From: Woeseiaceae bacterium
GTDB taxonomy: Bacteria > Pseudomonadota > Gammaproteobacteria > Steroidobacterales > Woeseiaceae
Length of the DNA stretch: 64,000 nt
Reading direction: 5' to 3'
NCBI GenBank assembly: GCA_013042375.1
Contig: JABDQH010000094.1
Coordinates: 19,573-83,572 of the forward strand
Shown here: positions 52,405 through 61,593 of the stretch, in pieces
Position numbering within the stretch: the stretch's first letter is position 1
Layout: each line of letters begins with the position of its first letter
Position numbers and translations under genes: made by a program
The notes under the pieces: model-generated
Told to the model about the DNA's origin: nothing
Database searches by the model: none
The model's input: the letters and a program-made list of their open reading frames with translations, nothing else

Positions 52405-54387
52405 GTGAACCTCAAGCGCCAGCTGCTCCTCGTCAGCGTGCTGACGCTGATGCTGCCCTGGGCCGGCTGCGAGTTCATCCGCGAAACCGAAGTGGCGCTG
52501 CGGGCGGGCCAGCAGCAGATGCTCGCGGGTCTCGCGCGCGCCATCGCAAGTTCGATGACGCAGCACAGCGACGAGTTCCCGGTGCGCGACGGCATGTTCG
52601 GCGTCGACGACCAGCTCTACGTGCACGAGCTTGACGCCCGCCCGGAGATCGACGGCTATTTCAACGACTGGCCGTTGGGCGAGCCCGCCCTGCGGACCCT
52701 GCGCGGACCGGACGGCCCGGTCCGTTTCGCCGTCGGCAAGTACGGCGGGGCGACCTACCTGTACGTGGAAGTCTCCGACCGGAACGTCGTCTACGGCAGG
52801 GATCGCGTCGTGCTGGCGAGCAGCAACCCACCTTACCTGCGCGAGGCGTTTTTGTTCGCAGCCGAGGCGCCCGGGCGCCTGCTGAGCTACCGACAGACGG
52901 CCAGCGATCCCGAGCCTGTCGCCGAAGCGACGGTCGCGGCCTACTGGCAGGACTATCCGCGCGGCTACCGGCTGGAAGCCCGCATACCCGCGGGTCAACT
53001 CGGTACGCACCTCGGTATCACCGTCGTCGCGGCCGATGATGCAATCGATGGCGGGACGCAGGTCAGCTCGTTCATCGGCCGCTTTCCGGGACCAGCCCGA
53101 GGCGAGATCGCCGAACTGATGCGGATCGCGGCGGAGCGGGTCCAGTCCGACATGCGGTTGATCCTGACCGACGCCGACGGCTGGCGCATCGCGCATGCCG
53201 GTGAACTCGGGCCCGGAAACGGCGGTGGCGACGGGCCGCGCTTCGTCCAGCGCCTCTATGAGTTGTTGCTCGAGAAGGGCGACGAAGCGGCGCTGGCCGA
53301 GCCGCATTCATCCGGCCGCGAACAACAGCCCTACGTAACGGCCGCGTTGCAGGGGCGCGAGAGCGGCGCCTGGTTTCGCAGCACCGAGACCGGCCGCGCG
53401 GTCGTCGCCGTCGCCGCACCCATCATGGATGGCGATCGGACCGTCGGCGCCGTCGTGCTGCAGCAGGGTACCGAGGCGATCCTGAGCCTGACCAACGAGG
53501 GACTGTCGCGCCTGATCTACCTGACCCTGGTCACGACGCTGGTCGTCGCCGGCGTGCTGCTCGGCTACGCGACCTGGCTGTCGCGGCGCATCCGCGCGCT
53601 GTCGGTCGCGGCCGAGGACGCGCTCGAACACGAGGAACTGAACAAGGCGCTGCCGAGCGCGCTCGCCGACGACGAGATCGGCGACCTGTCGCGCAGTTTT
53701 TCGTGGGTGCTCAGGCAACTTGGCGATTACAACGAGTACCTGCGCACGCTCGCCTCGAAACTCTCCCACGAACTGCGCACGCCGCTCGCGATCGTCACGT
53801 CGTCGCTCGAGAACCTCGAGCACGAGTCGCTCGATGAGACCGCACTCGGCTACACGGGGCGCGCCCGAGAAGGCGCGGACCGCCTGCGCAGGATCCTCAA
53901 CGCGATGAGCGAGGCGAGCCGCGTCGAGGAACTCATGAAGGACGCCGAACCGGAGCGCTTCGACCTGCGTGCCGTGCTCGACTCGACGGTCGCGGCTTAC
54001 CGCGACGCCTACGACAATCGCACCTTTGTATTCTCCGGCGACGTCGACGATGCGTTCGTCAAAGGCTCCCCTGAGTTGCTGATCCAGATGCTCGACAAGC
54101 TCGTCGACAATGCCGTCGATTTCTCAGGCAGCGGGGACACCATCGACATCGAGCTCGCGCGCGACAATGACGCCCTCGCGCTGACCGTCACCAACCCCGG
54201 TCCGCCGCTACCCGAACGCATGCGCTCGCAGCTGTTCGATTCGATGGTCTCGATGCGAAGCGGCAAGGACTCGAAGCACCTGGGGTTAGGCCTCTACGTG
54301 GCAAAACTCATCGCCGAAGGGCATGGCGGCACGATCAGCGCCGACAATGTCGAGGGTGGTGTATGCTTCAGAGTCACGATCCCCTGA
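52405..54387 (+). CDS. pdsS: Proteobacterial dedicated sortase system histidine kinase
   Basis: HAMP, LASKLSHELRTPLAIVTSSLENL, HATPase; large periplasmic sensor. Confidence 0.85.
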   Translation: MNLKRQLLLVSVLTLMLPWAGCEFIRETEVALRAGQQQMLAGLARAIASSMTQHSDEFPVRDGMFGVDDQLYVHELDARPEIDGYFNDWPLGEPALRTLRGPDGPVRFAVGKYGGATYLYVEVSDRNVVYGRDRVVLASSNPPYLREAFLFAAEAPGRLLSYRQTASDPEPVAEATVAAYWQDYPRGYRLEARIPAGQLGTHLGITVVAADDAIDGGTQVSSFIGRFPGPARGEIAELMRIAAERVQSDMRLILTDADGWRIAHAGELGPGNGGGDGPRFVQRLYELLLEKGDEAALAEPHSSGREQQPYVTAALQGRESGAWFRSTETGRAVVAVAAPIMDGDRTVGAVVLQQGTEAILSLTNEGLSRLIYLTLVTTLVVAGVLLGYATWLSRRIRALSVAAEDALEHEELNKALPSALADDEIGDLSRSFSWVLRQLGDYNEYLRTLASKLSHELRTPLAIVTSSLENLEHESLDETALGYTGRAREGADRLRRILNAMSEASRVEELMKDAEPERFDLRAVLDSTVAAYRDAYDNRTFVFSGDVDDAFVKGSPELLIQMLDKLVDNAVDFSGSGDTIDIELARDNDALALTVTNPGPPLPERMRSQLFDSMVSMRSGKDSKHLGLGLYVAKLIAEGHGGTISADNVEGGVCFRVTIP

Positions 54388-54409
54388 CTATTTCTTGCCG
54401 GAAAACACG

Positions 54410-54910
54410 ATGCGTGCCCTGACTGCCTTTCTCATCCTGTTCCTTTGTTGCGGCCTGGCCATGGCCGACCTGTCTTCTCACGAAGCGGCGGCGAGGAAGT
54501 TGCTCGAGGTCACGCGATCCGACCAGGTGCTCGACACCACCTACGATGCCATGATTCCCTATCTCGAACAGATGGCCGCGCAGCACCGTATCGAGGGCGA
54601 TACAGAGGCGATCTTCGACCGCCATCGACAGCGCGTCTGGCAAACGCTGCGCGAGGAGCTCAACTGGGCAAAGATGGAACCCCTCATGATCGCTACGTAC
54701 ACGACCGTCTTTACGGAACAGGAGTTGCTGGAACTGGCCGCATTTTACGAGACGCCGATCGGGCAGAAATACCTCGACAAGACGCCCGAGATGATCAGCG
54801 AAACGATGGCAATGACGCAGCAACTCATGGCCGAATTCTCGCCGCGCCTGGAAGAACTCAACACCGAGCTGCAGGCGGAACTCAAAGAACACAGAGAGAA
54901 CAGGCAATAA
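54410..54910 (+). CDS. DUF2059 domain-containing protein
   Basis: Signal peptide; YTTVFTEQELLELAAFYETPIGQKYLDKTPEM. Confidence 0.87.
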   Translation: MRALTAFLILFLCCGLAMADLSSHEAAARKLLEVTRSDQVLDTTYDAMIPYLEQMAAQHRIEGDTEAIFDRHRQRVWQTLREELNWAKMEPLMIATYTTVFTEQELLELAAFYETPIGQKYLDKTPEMISETMAMTQQLMAEFSPRLEELNTELQAELKEHRENRQ

Positions 54911-54986
54911 GGTTCCGCCCGGCCTACCGTACCCGGCAGCTGCTCTGCATCAGCACGACCCGCAGGATGGACGAACGGCTCTCCGG

Positions 54987-55607
54987 CTAGGCGGCCGCGC
55001 GCGCGGCGTAGTACGAGGCTACGACCGGGTCGGCGAACACGAGATCCTTGTGCGCCGACAGCCGGGGCGACAGGCGTTTGACGAGGTCCGTCGGGATGTG
55101 ATCGAGGCCGCCGGATTCGATCCATGCCGTGATGCCCGCGACCTTGAGATCGGCGACCGTCAGGCGATCGTCGGCGAAGTAGTCGCCGCCGCGCTCGAGC
55201 ATTTCATCGAGCCCCTTGAGGAAGGTCGTCAGCCATCCATCGACGAGTGTCTCGCGCGCCGCTTTGAGCTCCTCGCCTTCGAGCCCCATCGATAGAACCA
55301 CCTGGTGCAGCAGGTCCTCGATCGCGCCCATGGCTTCGTCGCAATACAGCGCCTGCACGTCGTCCTCGGGATACAGGCCGGCCATCTTGCCGATATAGCG
55401 GGCCATGGCGTTGCTCTGCGTGAACGGCGCGCCATCGATCTCGAGAATCGGCGCACAGCGGAAGCGAAAACCTTCGCGCATCTCGGCGAATTCGGGGAAC
55501 GAGATGCGCACGTCCTCGAACTCGATGCCCGCCGCATGGAACGCGATCCGGATAGGTTCGGCGCGGCCACCGTCCATGTCGAAGTAAGTGAGTCTGTAGC
55601 TCGTCAT
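54987..55607 (-). CDS. Glutathione S-transferase family protein
   Basis: YRLTYFDMDGGRAEPIRIAFHAAGIEFEDVRI, QSNAMARYIGKMAGLYP. Confidence 0.9.
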   Translation of the reverse strand: MTSYRLTYFDMDGGRAEPIRIAFHAAGIEFEDVRISFPEFAEMREGFRFRCAPILEIDGAPFTQSNAMARYIGKMAGLYPEDDVQALYCDEAMGAIEDLLHQVVLSMGLEGEELKAARETLVDGWLTTFLKGLDEMLERGGDYFADDRLTVADLKVAGITAWIESGGLDHIPTDLVKRLSPRLSAHKDLVFADPVVASYYAARAAA

Positions 55608-55641
55608 CGCTCGTTTTCCTTTTTATCGTTAATTACCGACG

Positions 55642-55663
55642 TACTGTTAATATTTGAACAGTA
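55642..55663. promoter_or_regulatory. 22-bp palindrome in divergent intergenic region
   Basis: TACTGTT-AATATTTG-AACAGTA. Confidence 0.5.
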
Positions 55664-55804
55664 TAGTACGTGCAGTGTTCGCCGCTGCAATGATCGCACA
55701 GGATATCCGCAGGCAGGCTCCGGAACGCGCGGTAACAGCCGGTGGACGCTGAACTTTTTTTTTCGTATGTTTTCTCGCAACGCGTCTCCCCAAGAGCTCC
55801 AATC

Positions 55805-57499
55805 ATGCGGCGAATCCTGTTCTGCCTTCTTGTCCTCGTTTTTCTTTCTGCGTGCGCGACTGTCCCGAATACGAGCATCGAGAATATGGAAGGCGAGATT
55901 CCGGCGGGCAGCGGTCTCGTCATCGCCGAGACCGTCACCAATGGCGAGCGCATCACCGGTGTGGTCCGCCACTGGACCGAGGTCATCCTGGTACGCGTCA
56001 ACTACGAAGGCGAGGACGACACGTTCAGCATTGATTCCCTGAGCCACAGCTTCTCGACCCAGGCGTACATGGGAGTCGTCCCCGCCGGCACCTATCGCGT
56101 CGGCGCGTTGTACGCCTTCCTGCGGCGCGGGGACTACACATTCACAGCGTACGCGATTGCTCCGCCGGCGCTGGGTACGTTCGAAGTCAGGCCGGGCCAG
56201 GTGACCAACCTCGGGACCCTTCTTTACCAGCCGTTCCAGGACAGGAACTGGGCCGAGGACGAGTATCCCGACTACGCGATGTCGCGGATCGGGAATGATG
56301 ACCTGTGGCGAACCGCGAGTAAGACCAATCCGCAAATCGCGGCGCAGATCGATGCCGGCGCGCCGGTCCTCGGCTGGAACCCGGACAATCTCGACGAGAT
56401 TCGTAATGCGGCGGCAACGATTATCAAGGGCGCCGGATTGCCGACCCGCATGTATGCCTTGGCCGACGGTGGCATCCTGATGAGCGGCCACCTCGGCGGG
56501 CTCTACCTGCTGCGGAACGGCGAAGTTCAAAATCGTTCGGCGGAGGGTCACTACAAGATCACCGATCTCGCCGAGTTGCCGGACGGACGACTCCTCGTCG
56601 GAGGGGAATTCGGCAGGCTCTTCCTGACGGATCCGCTCGCCGAGAATGTCCGTCACCTGCCTCACCAGCAGGACCGCACACACGTGCTCGATATCGAGCT
56701 GAGCGATCGCGGCCAGGCCTACATTGCGGTCCTTGCGCCGGATGGTTACGCGGTGTACCAGTATCAACCCGCAGCTGATTCGCTGGTCTCGATCAAGGCG
56801 TTTCCGCCGAAAAAGATCGGCTTCTTCGAACAGGGCTACGATATGTATGCCGAAGAGCTTCGGCATCCGATACTCCTCGGAACACCTGAAGGCATCACAG
56901 TGTTCTTCGAGAAGTTCGCATACCGCTACGACGAGTCCGCCGACCAGTGGTCCGAGTCGGAGTCGGTCGAATTCAGCACGATGCACCAACAAGCGGACGG
57001 CGTTGTATCCGGCATACCGCACTCATCGTGGAGCGGTACAAACCCACCTCGCTACAGCATGGACAATGGCAATAGCTGGCAGGAAACCGAAGAAAAAGGC
57101 GGCATTTTCAGCTGGTGGAAAGTCCCGACGTACCGCTTCGCCAACGGCGAGTTCCTGCGCACCGGCGAGGACACGGATTTCTCCTTGTGGAAGGGCTACA
57201 CGGCGCTTGATGACGTGCCCGTATTGTTGTCACAGGACAACGGGGTGAGCTGGGCACCGGTCGGCTCGGTCCCTCGAGGCTGCATTACGATCGCACCCGA
57301 AGTATCGACCGACGAGCTCCTGTACATCCTCTGCACCGACGGCAGTACGTTGTCATCGAGCGATCGTGGCGTCAGCTGGCGGCCATCGTCGTCGAAGAGA
57401 ATCCCGGAGTTCGACGAGTTCCCAGGCGCGCTCAAGATTCGGTACAACAGGGAGAAACTGGACAGCACGAGTCCTGCGCCGCCGGTCATTCCGGATTAG
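55805..57499 (+). CDS. Hypothetical lipoprotein with sialidase/BNR-like repeats
   Basis: Lipobox LSACA; DNGNSWQE, QDNGVSWAPV, SDRGVSWRPS Asp-box-like repeats. Confidence 0.7.
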   Translation: MRRILFCLLVLVFLSACATVPNTSIENMEGEIPAGSGLVIAETVTNGERITGVVRHWTEVILVRVNYEGEDDTFSIDSLSHSFSTQAYMGVVPAGTYRVGALYAFLRRGDYTFTAYAIAPPALGTFEVRPGQVTNLGTLLYQPFQDRNWAEDEYPDYAMSRIGNDDLWRTASKTNPQIAAQIDAGAPVLGWNPDNLDEIRNAAATIIKGAGLPTRMYALADGGILMSGHLGGLYLLRNGEVQNRSAEGHYKITDLAELPDGRLLVGGEFGRLFLTDPLAENVRHLPHQQDRTHVLDIELSDRGQAYIAVLAPDGYAVYQYQPAADSLVSIKAFPPKKIGFFEQGYDMYAEELRHPILLGTPEGITVFFEKFAYRYDESADQWSESESVEFSTMHQQADGVVSGIPHSSWSGTNPPRYSMDNGNSWQETEEKGGIFSWWKVPTYRFANGEFLRTGEDTDFSLWKGYTALDDVPVLLSQDNGVSWAPVGSVPRGCITIAPEVSTDELLYILCTDGSTLSSSDRGVSWRPSSSKRIPEFDEFPGALKIRYNREKLDSTSPAPPVIPD

Positions 57500-57557
57500 C
57501 CGGACGAACGATAGCGACGATCCGGTTTCGACTCCCGGGCGCTGCGCCGTAGTACAG

Positions 57558-58046
57558 CTAATTCGAGAATGCTATTTCGCCGCTATGGGACAACCGGATC
57601 TTGCGCTTGAACGCACCTGGATCGAGCTTGGCATCGAAGCGGTAGTCGAAGCCGTCGCCGTCCTTTTTCATGAGCGAACGGAACAGCTGTATTCCCGCCA
57701 TCAGGTTAAAGCCGGCATTTAGCGTAAACGTGCCTTCGCCGTAACCATCGATCACCGGCAGCTGGTTGCCGACGCCCTTGATCAGTTGCTGGCCGTTCAG
57801 GCTGATCGTATAAGAGACGCCGGCGAGCTCGAGCGGTTCCAGGTTCGGGTTGATGACGTGCAAGATAATTTCGAATCTCGGCAGCCCGCTGCTATCGTCA
57901 GACGCGAGCGGGCGAAACGACTGCACGGATACCGTCGGCGACTCGTATCCGGCGCCCATTCCAGCACACCCGGACAAGAACCAACTGACGGCGAGGAATG
58001 AGGCAGCCAATATGCCCGAACGTGGAATGACTGGTTTTGCTCGCAC
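57558..58046 (-). CDS. LEA type 2 (WHy-domain) family lipoprotein
   Basis: Lipobox WFLSGCAG; FEIILHVINPNLEPLELAGVSYTISLNGQQLIKGVG. Confidence 0.82.
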   Translation of the reverse strand: MRAKPVIPRSGILAASFLAVSWFLSGCAGMGAGYESPTVSVQSFRPLASDDSSGLPRFEIILHVINPNLEPLELAGVSYTISLNGQQLIKGVGNQLPVIDGYGEGTFTLNAGFNLMAGIQLFRSLMKKDGDGFDYRFDAKLDPGAFKRKIRLSHSGEIAFSN

Positions 58047-58053
58047 GGTTGAT

Positions 58054-58242
58054 ACCTGAAGTTAAGCTTACTTGCCGACCAGTGTCTGGCGCTGGGGTTG
58101 CGAATGCAAGCCTCGCGCTCCTTAGCCGGTTCGGCTCGGAACCTGCGACGACCTTCTGCCGGCTGCAGCGCATCGAACACTGACTTCGGCCGAAGTGCCA
58201 GGTGCATCCTGCCAACGAATCATGCCACCTGCGCGGTCAGGT
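58054..58242 (-). repeat. attC-like site A (long, degenerate)
   Basis: ACCTGAAGTTAAGCTTACTTGCCGACCAG...TTGCGAATGCAA...GTCAGGT; stop codon of 58237-58740 gene inside the right-hand box. Confidence 0.5.
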
Positions 58243-58740
58243 GCCATTTCGCATGCCCTCCACGAGCAGCGAGTTTTCCTGATGCCTTTGCTCATCCTGA
58301 TCGCGCTGATGTGCAACTTCCCGGACCTTTTGAGTATATCGGTCCGGGAAGCCATGAAACTCACACCCCAGGAGCACCATCGCTTTGTACCAGGTGTATG
58401 AAATCAGTGTAGGTTCAATATGCGAATCAATCGCTTTGTAGGCCCAGCAGCCACCTACACCGGGTACAGCAATTTGCATTTCATCGTATCCGATGCCGAG
58501 ACCCTCAACCTTGTCCAGAAGAGGCTTTTCTTTCAGCAGGATTTCGAAGACCGCCACATGGATCTCACCGGCAGCCGCGACAATGTCACATTTTGCAGAA
58601 CCATCAACGCTTCTCTTATGAAAGTGCAGATCGAACCCCGGGACTCTCGCGGTATCGATAAGTTTCGCCGACGGAACTCTCCTGACGAGGCGCGTCGGGT
58701 GCAGGTTGCTTCCGTATGCTGCGTATAGGTAGGTCGTCAT
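58237..58740 (-). CDS. Gamma-glutamylcyclotransferase-family protein (cassette gene)
   Basis: YLYAAYGSNLHPTRLVRRVPSA; lies between attC-like sites A and B. Confidence 0.88.
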   Translation of the reverse strand: MTTYLYAAYGSNLHPTRLVRRVPSAKLIDTARVPGFDLHFHKRSVDGSAKCDIVAAAGEIHVAVFEILLKEKPLLDKVEGLGIGYDEMQIAVPGVGGCWAYKAIDSHIEPTLISYTWYKAMVLLGCEFHGFPDRYTQKVREVAHQRDQDEQRHQENSLLVEGMRNGT

Positions 58741-58743
58741 GAC

Positions 58744-58849
58744 ACCTGACATTAAGCTGAATTGCGACAAGTATCTGGCGCGGCGGTTACGCAGGCAAGG
58801 GCCGTGACAGATATCCCGGAGACCCAGTGCGGGGCTTGCTCGGTTGCGC
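58744..58849 (-). repeat. attC-like site B
   Basis: ACCTGACATTAAGCTGAATTGCGACAAGTATCTGGCGCGGCGGTTACGCAGGCAAGGGCCGTGACAGATATCC...GTTGCGC. Confidence 0.75.
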
Positions 58850-58850
58850 T

Positions 58851-59273
58851 TTACTCCTGGCCCTCCGGGTCTCTAATAACGATGCGTCCAAGCTGGGACA
58901 GCGGAATCTTACTGAGGTAGCTAATCGAAGGTTTCTTCAATACCGCCAGGAACCCATCAGGTGATTCCTCGAGCCAAATGACCTCCCATCGCTCATTGCC
59001 GTACTCATTGAGCTGAGATTCAAGATCTTCGGGCGACGAATAAGAAAGATTGATCACCCGATACTCCCAGTCACCAATGTTCTCGAGGTCCTCTGCTGCC
59101 CAGTCGACAGGAATATCGACCTTGTCTTTGACCAGCTCATCGTACTTGCTTTGCAGCTCGTCGAGGGCGCGTTGGGCAGCAGACGGTTCCTGTGACTCGT
59201 TTTCGCAACCGGACAGCAGGTGGCTAAGAAGAACTGCTCCCACTAACAAGACGACCCGGTTTCCATAGACCAT
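58851..59273 (-). CDS. Hypothetical lipoprotein (cassette gene)
   Basis: Lipobox HLLSGCEN; stop two bases from site B; WEYRVINLSYSSPEDLESQLNEYGNERWEVI resembles DUF4177-like fold. Confidence 0.7.
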   Translation of the reverse strand: MVYGNRVVLLVGAVLLSHLLSGCENESQEPSAAQRALDELQSKYDELVKDKVDIPVDWAAEDLENIGDWEYRVINLSYSSPEDLESQLNEYGNERWEVIWLEESPDGFLAVLKKPSISYLSKIPLSQLGRIVIRDPEGQE

Positions 59274-59284
59274 CGTTCTGCGCT

Positions 59285-59386
59285 ACCTGACGTTAAGCTA
59301 ACTTGCGAACAGTATCTGGTGGCTTTCTTGCGGATGCAAGAAGGATGAAAGATGCGTGGGAGACCAGGTGCAGCGTCTTGTTAGTT
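59285..59386 (-). repeat. attC-like site C
   Basis: ACCTGACGTTAAGCTAACTTGCGAACAGTATCTGGTGGCTTTCTTGCGGATGCAAGAAGG...GCAGCGTCTTGTTAGTT. Confidence 0.85.
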
Positions 59387-59391
59387 GCCGT

Positions 59392-59718
59392 TTACGACAA
59401 TCTGGAAGACACCAACCGATTGAGGCTGACCCCAGCTTCGGCTGCCCGGAGCACGAGCATCCGATGTACTTCGGGAGGAACTCGTACCATGAATTTGCCA
59501 CTGTATGGCCGAGTTGAAATTGGCTGGGGCACCGTCTCCTTGCTTCGCTCCAGATCTTCGACCGTATCGGCTACCAGCTTTCGGACGCCGACCAAAGCCT
59601 TCTCTTGCGATTTGTCCAACCAGCTCAGGCTTGGGAATTCCGCACACAATCCGACGTACTCCTGATCCTCTTCGGACCAGGTAACACGATAGGTATACCG
59701 ATCTACTTTCTTAGCCAT
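59392..59718 (-). CDS. hicB: HicB-family antitoxin (cassette gene)
   Basis: YRVTWSEEDQEYVGLCAEFPSLSWLDKSQEKALVGVRKLV, C-terminal RHH-like SGKFMVRVPPEVHRMLVLRAAEAGVSLNRLVSSRLS. Confidence 0.92.
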   Translation of the reverse strand: MAKKVDRYTYRVTWSEEDQEYVGLCAEFPSLSWLDKSQEKALVGVRKLVADTVEDLERSKETVPQPISTRPYSGKFMVRVPPEVHRMLVLRAAEAGVSLNRLVSSRLS

Positions 59719-59837
59719 CACTACTCTCTAGTCGGTAGTTTGCCAAAATAATGATCGCAGACTTTGGTGAGCTCGTTGAAGCGAATCCCTTTCGGATTGC
59801 ACCGCATCTTCGCCAGAATGTCCTCGATCGAAGCCAT
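59711..59837 (-). pseudogene. hicA: hicA toxin remnant, out-of-frame internal deletion
   Basis: Start-frame MASIEDILAKMRCNPKGIRFNELTKVCDHYFGKLPTRE* ; other frame RLESSDG* overlaps hicB ATG; middle part missing. Confidence 0.8.
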
Positions 59838-59908
59838 TCGAGAATGGTATCAATAATGATACTATTACGGAATGCGAGAATCTAGAGGTTTCGCCGAGGA
59901 ATGGCGGT

Positions 59909-60009
59909 AACTAGCGTTAAGCTAACTTGTCACCAGTGTCCGGCGCGGGGGTTGCGAATGCAAGCCCTGTGACAGACAGCCAAGGAACAAGTGCAGCGCC
60001 TTGTTAGGC
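59909..60009 (-). repeat. attC-like site D
   Basis: GTTAAGCTAACTTGTCACCAGTGTCCGGCGCGGGGGTTGCGAATGCAAGCCCTGTGACAGACAGCC...GTGCAGCGCCTTGTTAGGC. Confidence 0.85.
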
Positions 60010-60114
60010 TGCATTGCGCGACATTCCGAATGACCGCTTCTTCCCAGACCAGTCATTCGCGTCACTGAAAATCGAGCAAATCGAAGGGCCGCAAACGGCC
60101 AAAAGCGGACGTCG

Positions 60115-60892
60115 CTACTCGGCGGAGATCACGGTATGCAAGCCATCTAATGCCGTGCTGGTATCAATCACAATGCGATGCTCGCCGTCAGTATCCGAGT
60201 AAGTCAGCTCGATCGTTTTCGGCGATGGCGCAATCGGAAAGAACATATCCAAAGCAATCTCTTCGCCTGCTACGAGATTCACCGGCAGTGCTGTCTGGCG
60301 CGACTTAATAACACCGTTGACCTTGCTTTGGTTTACACCACGCATTACACCGCCAATGGCGAGAACTGGAGCCAGCACCATCCCGCCCACAACGATAGCC
60401 CCGCTGGTTGCTCCAACAAAAGACCCGGCCCCCATCGCGGCTCCGACTCCCGCGCCTGTCGCTGTTACAGCTGCGACTTTCATGGTCCCTCTACCCGAAC
60501 CCGCTTCCACTTCGATGCCTGATTTCTTGTAGCGACGGGCGGTTTCCTTGCTGCTCTTGACGAGCTGTTTTCGGTCAGCTACTGATTCAGTCGGCATGCC
60601 GAGCGAATCCACAACAATTAGCCGAATTATCCGTACCGGTTGATCCGATTCGCTCTTAACTCTCAGCAAATATTCGTCCCAGCCGGCCTTTCTGGACCAG
60701 GTTCCTGGACCGTCTCGAACAATCACCCAGTCGAGCGCGACGGAGAGTCTCTGATCAGACGCAGCTGCCAGTGGTTGCGTGGCTACAATCGGTTCAGATT
60801 CCTTTAGAACCTTACTACCACCACAAGCAGACAGGGCGATGAGAAAAAAGAGGGCGCCATATTGATACAATAATCTCTTCATAGCGTCACTC
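60115..60892 (-). CDS. Hypothetical lipoprotein with glycine-rich hydrophobic segment (cassette gene)
   Basis: MKRLLYQYGALFFLIALSACGG lipobox; GAGVGAAMGAGSFVGATSGAIVVGGMVLAPVLAIGG. Confidence 0.7.
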
Positions 60893-61076
60893 GCTTGGCA
60901 GGGTGTGCCGATAATAGGCGCGATCACCATTACTGAGCGGCGTTGAGATTTATGTCAATTCGGGAAGGTACGTAATTTTCGCTTTGGGTCATTTGCAGTC
61001 GTCGAACATCGTAACATCTGGCCGGCCAGTTTCCGGTGCATAGCGGACGTTCGAAGTTAGCGGAGACCTCTCTGCT

Positions 61077-61178
61077 GCCTAACGTTAAGCTAACTTGCGA
61101 CCAGAATCTGGCGCGGCCGTTGCGCATGCAAGGGCCGTGACAGATAGTCAGGCGGCACAGTGCAGCGCCTTGTTAGGC
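61077..61178 (-). repeat. attC-like site E (best-conserved copy)
   Basis: GCCTAACGTTAAGCTAACTTGCGACCAGAATCTGGCGCGGCCGTTGCGCATGCAAGGGCCGTGACAGATAGTCAGGCGGCACAGTGCAGCGCCTTGTTAGGC. Confidence 0.92.
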
Positions 61179-61574
61179 GGCGCTTCCACGAATAGCCGCT
61201 GCGATGATGAGCCCACCTAGTACCAAGGAGCACAACCCAATCAGCGTGATGTACCGAGTTGCCCGAGGTACGACGTATTGCGCGAACCGTTGATGCCACC
61301 GCCAGGGTAGGAGGAAAAGACATGCACTGGTGATAATGAGGGCCCAGCCAAAGGCGGTAAAAACCGCTGTGGCGAACATTCGAGGCGCATAGATGACAAG
61401 AGACCACCCGACCAGTAGACGAATGAGAAGTTCGATGTAATGGGCGCGTTGAGAGCTGGCAAAGCCCAGTAGAAATCGACTGCTCTCAGCCGGCATCGTC
61501 AACGAAGTCACGGCAAAGACGCAGAAGTACAAACCAGCGAGGACGACAACCGAGAGCGCCAATACTTCAGTCAT
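61173..61574 (-). CDS. Hypothetical 4-TM membrane protein (cassette gene)
   Basis: Hydrophobic segments; TAA stop inside attC box GCCTAAC of site E. Confidence 0.75.
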   Translation of the reverse strand: MTEVLALSVVVLAGLYFCVFAVTSLTMPAESSRFLLGFASSQRAHYIELLIRLLVGWSLVIYAPRMFATAVFTAFGWALIITSACLFLLPWRWHQRFAQYVVPRATRYITLIGLCSLVLGGLIIAAAIRGSAA

Positions 61575-61593
61575 TGGCAGTGGATGGCGCGCC

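Noticed and set aside
55642-55663. LexA box
   Set aside because: CTGT and ACAG are separated by 10 nt, not the 8 nt of the gammaproteobacterial LexA box; kept only as an unidentified palindrome.
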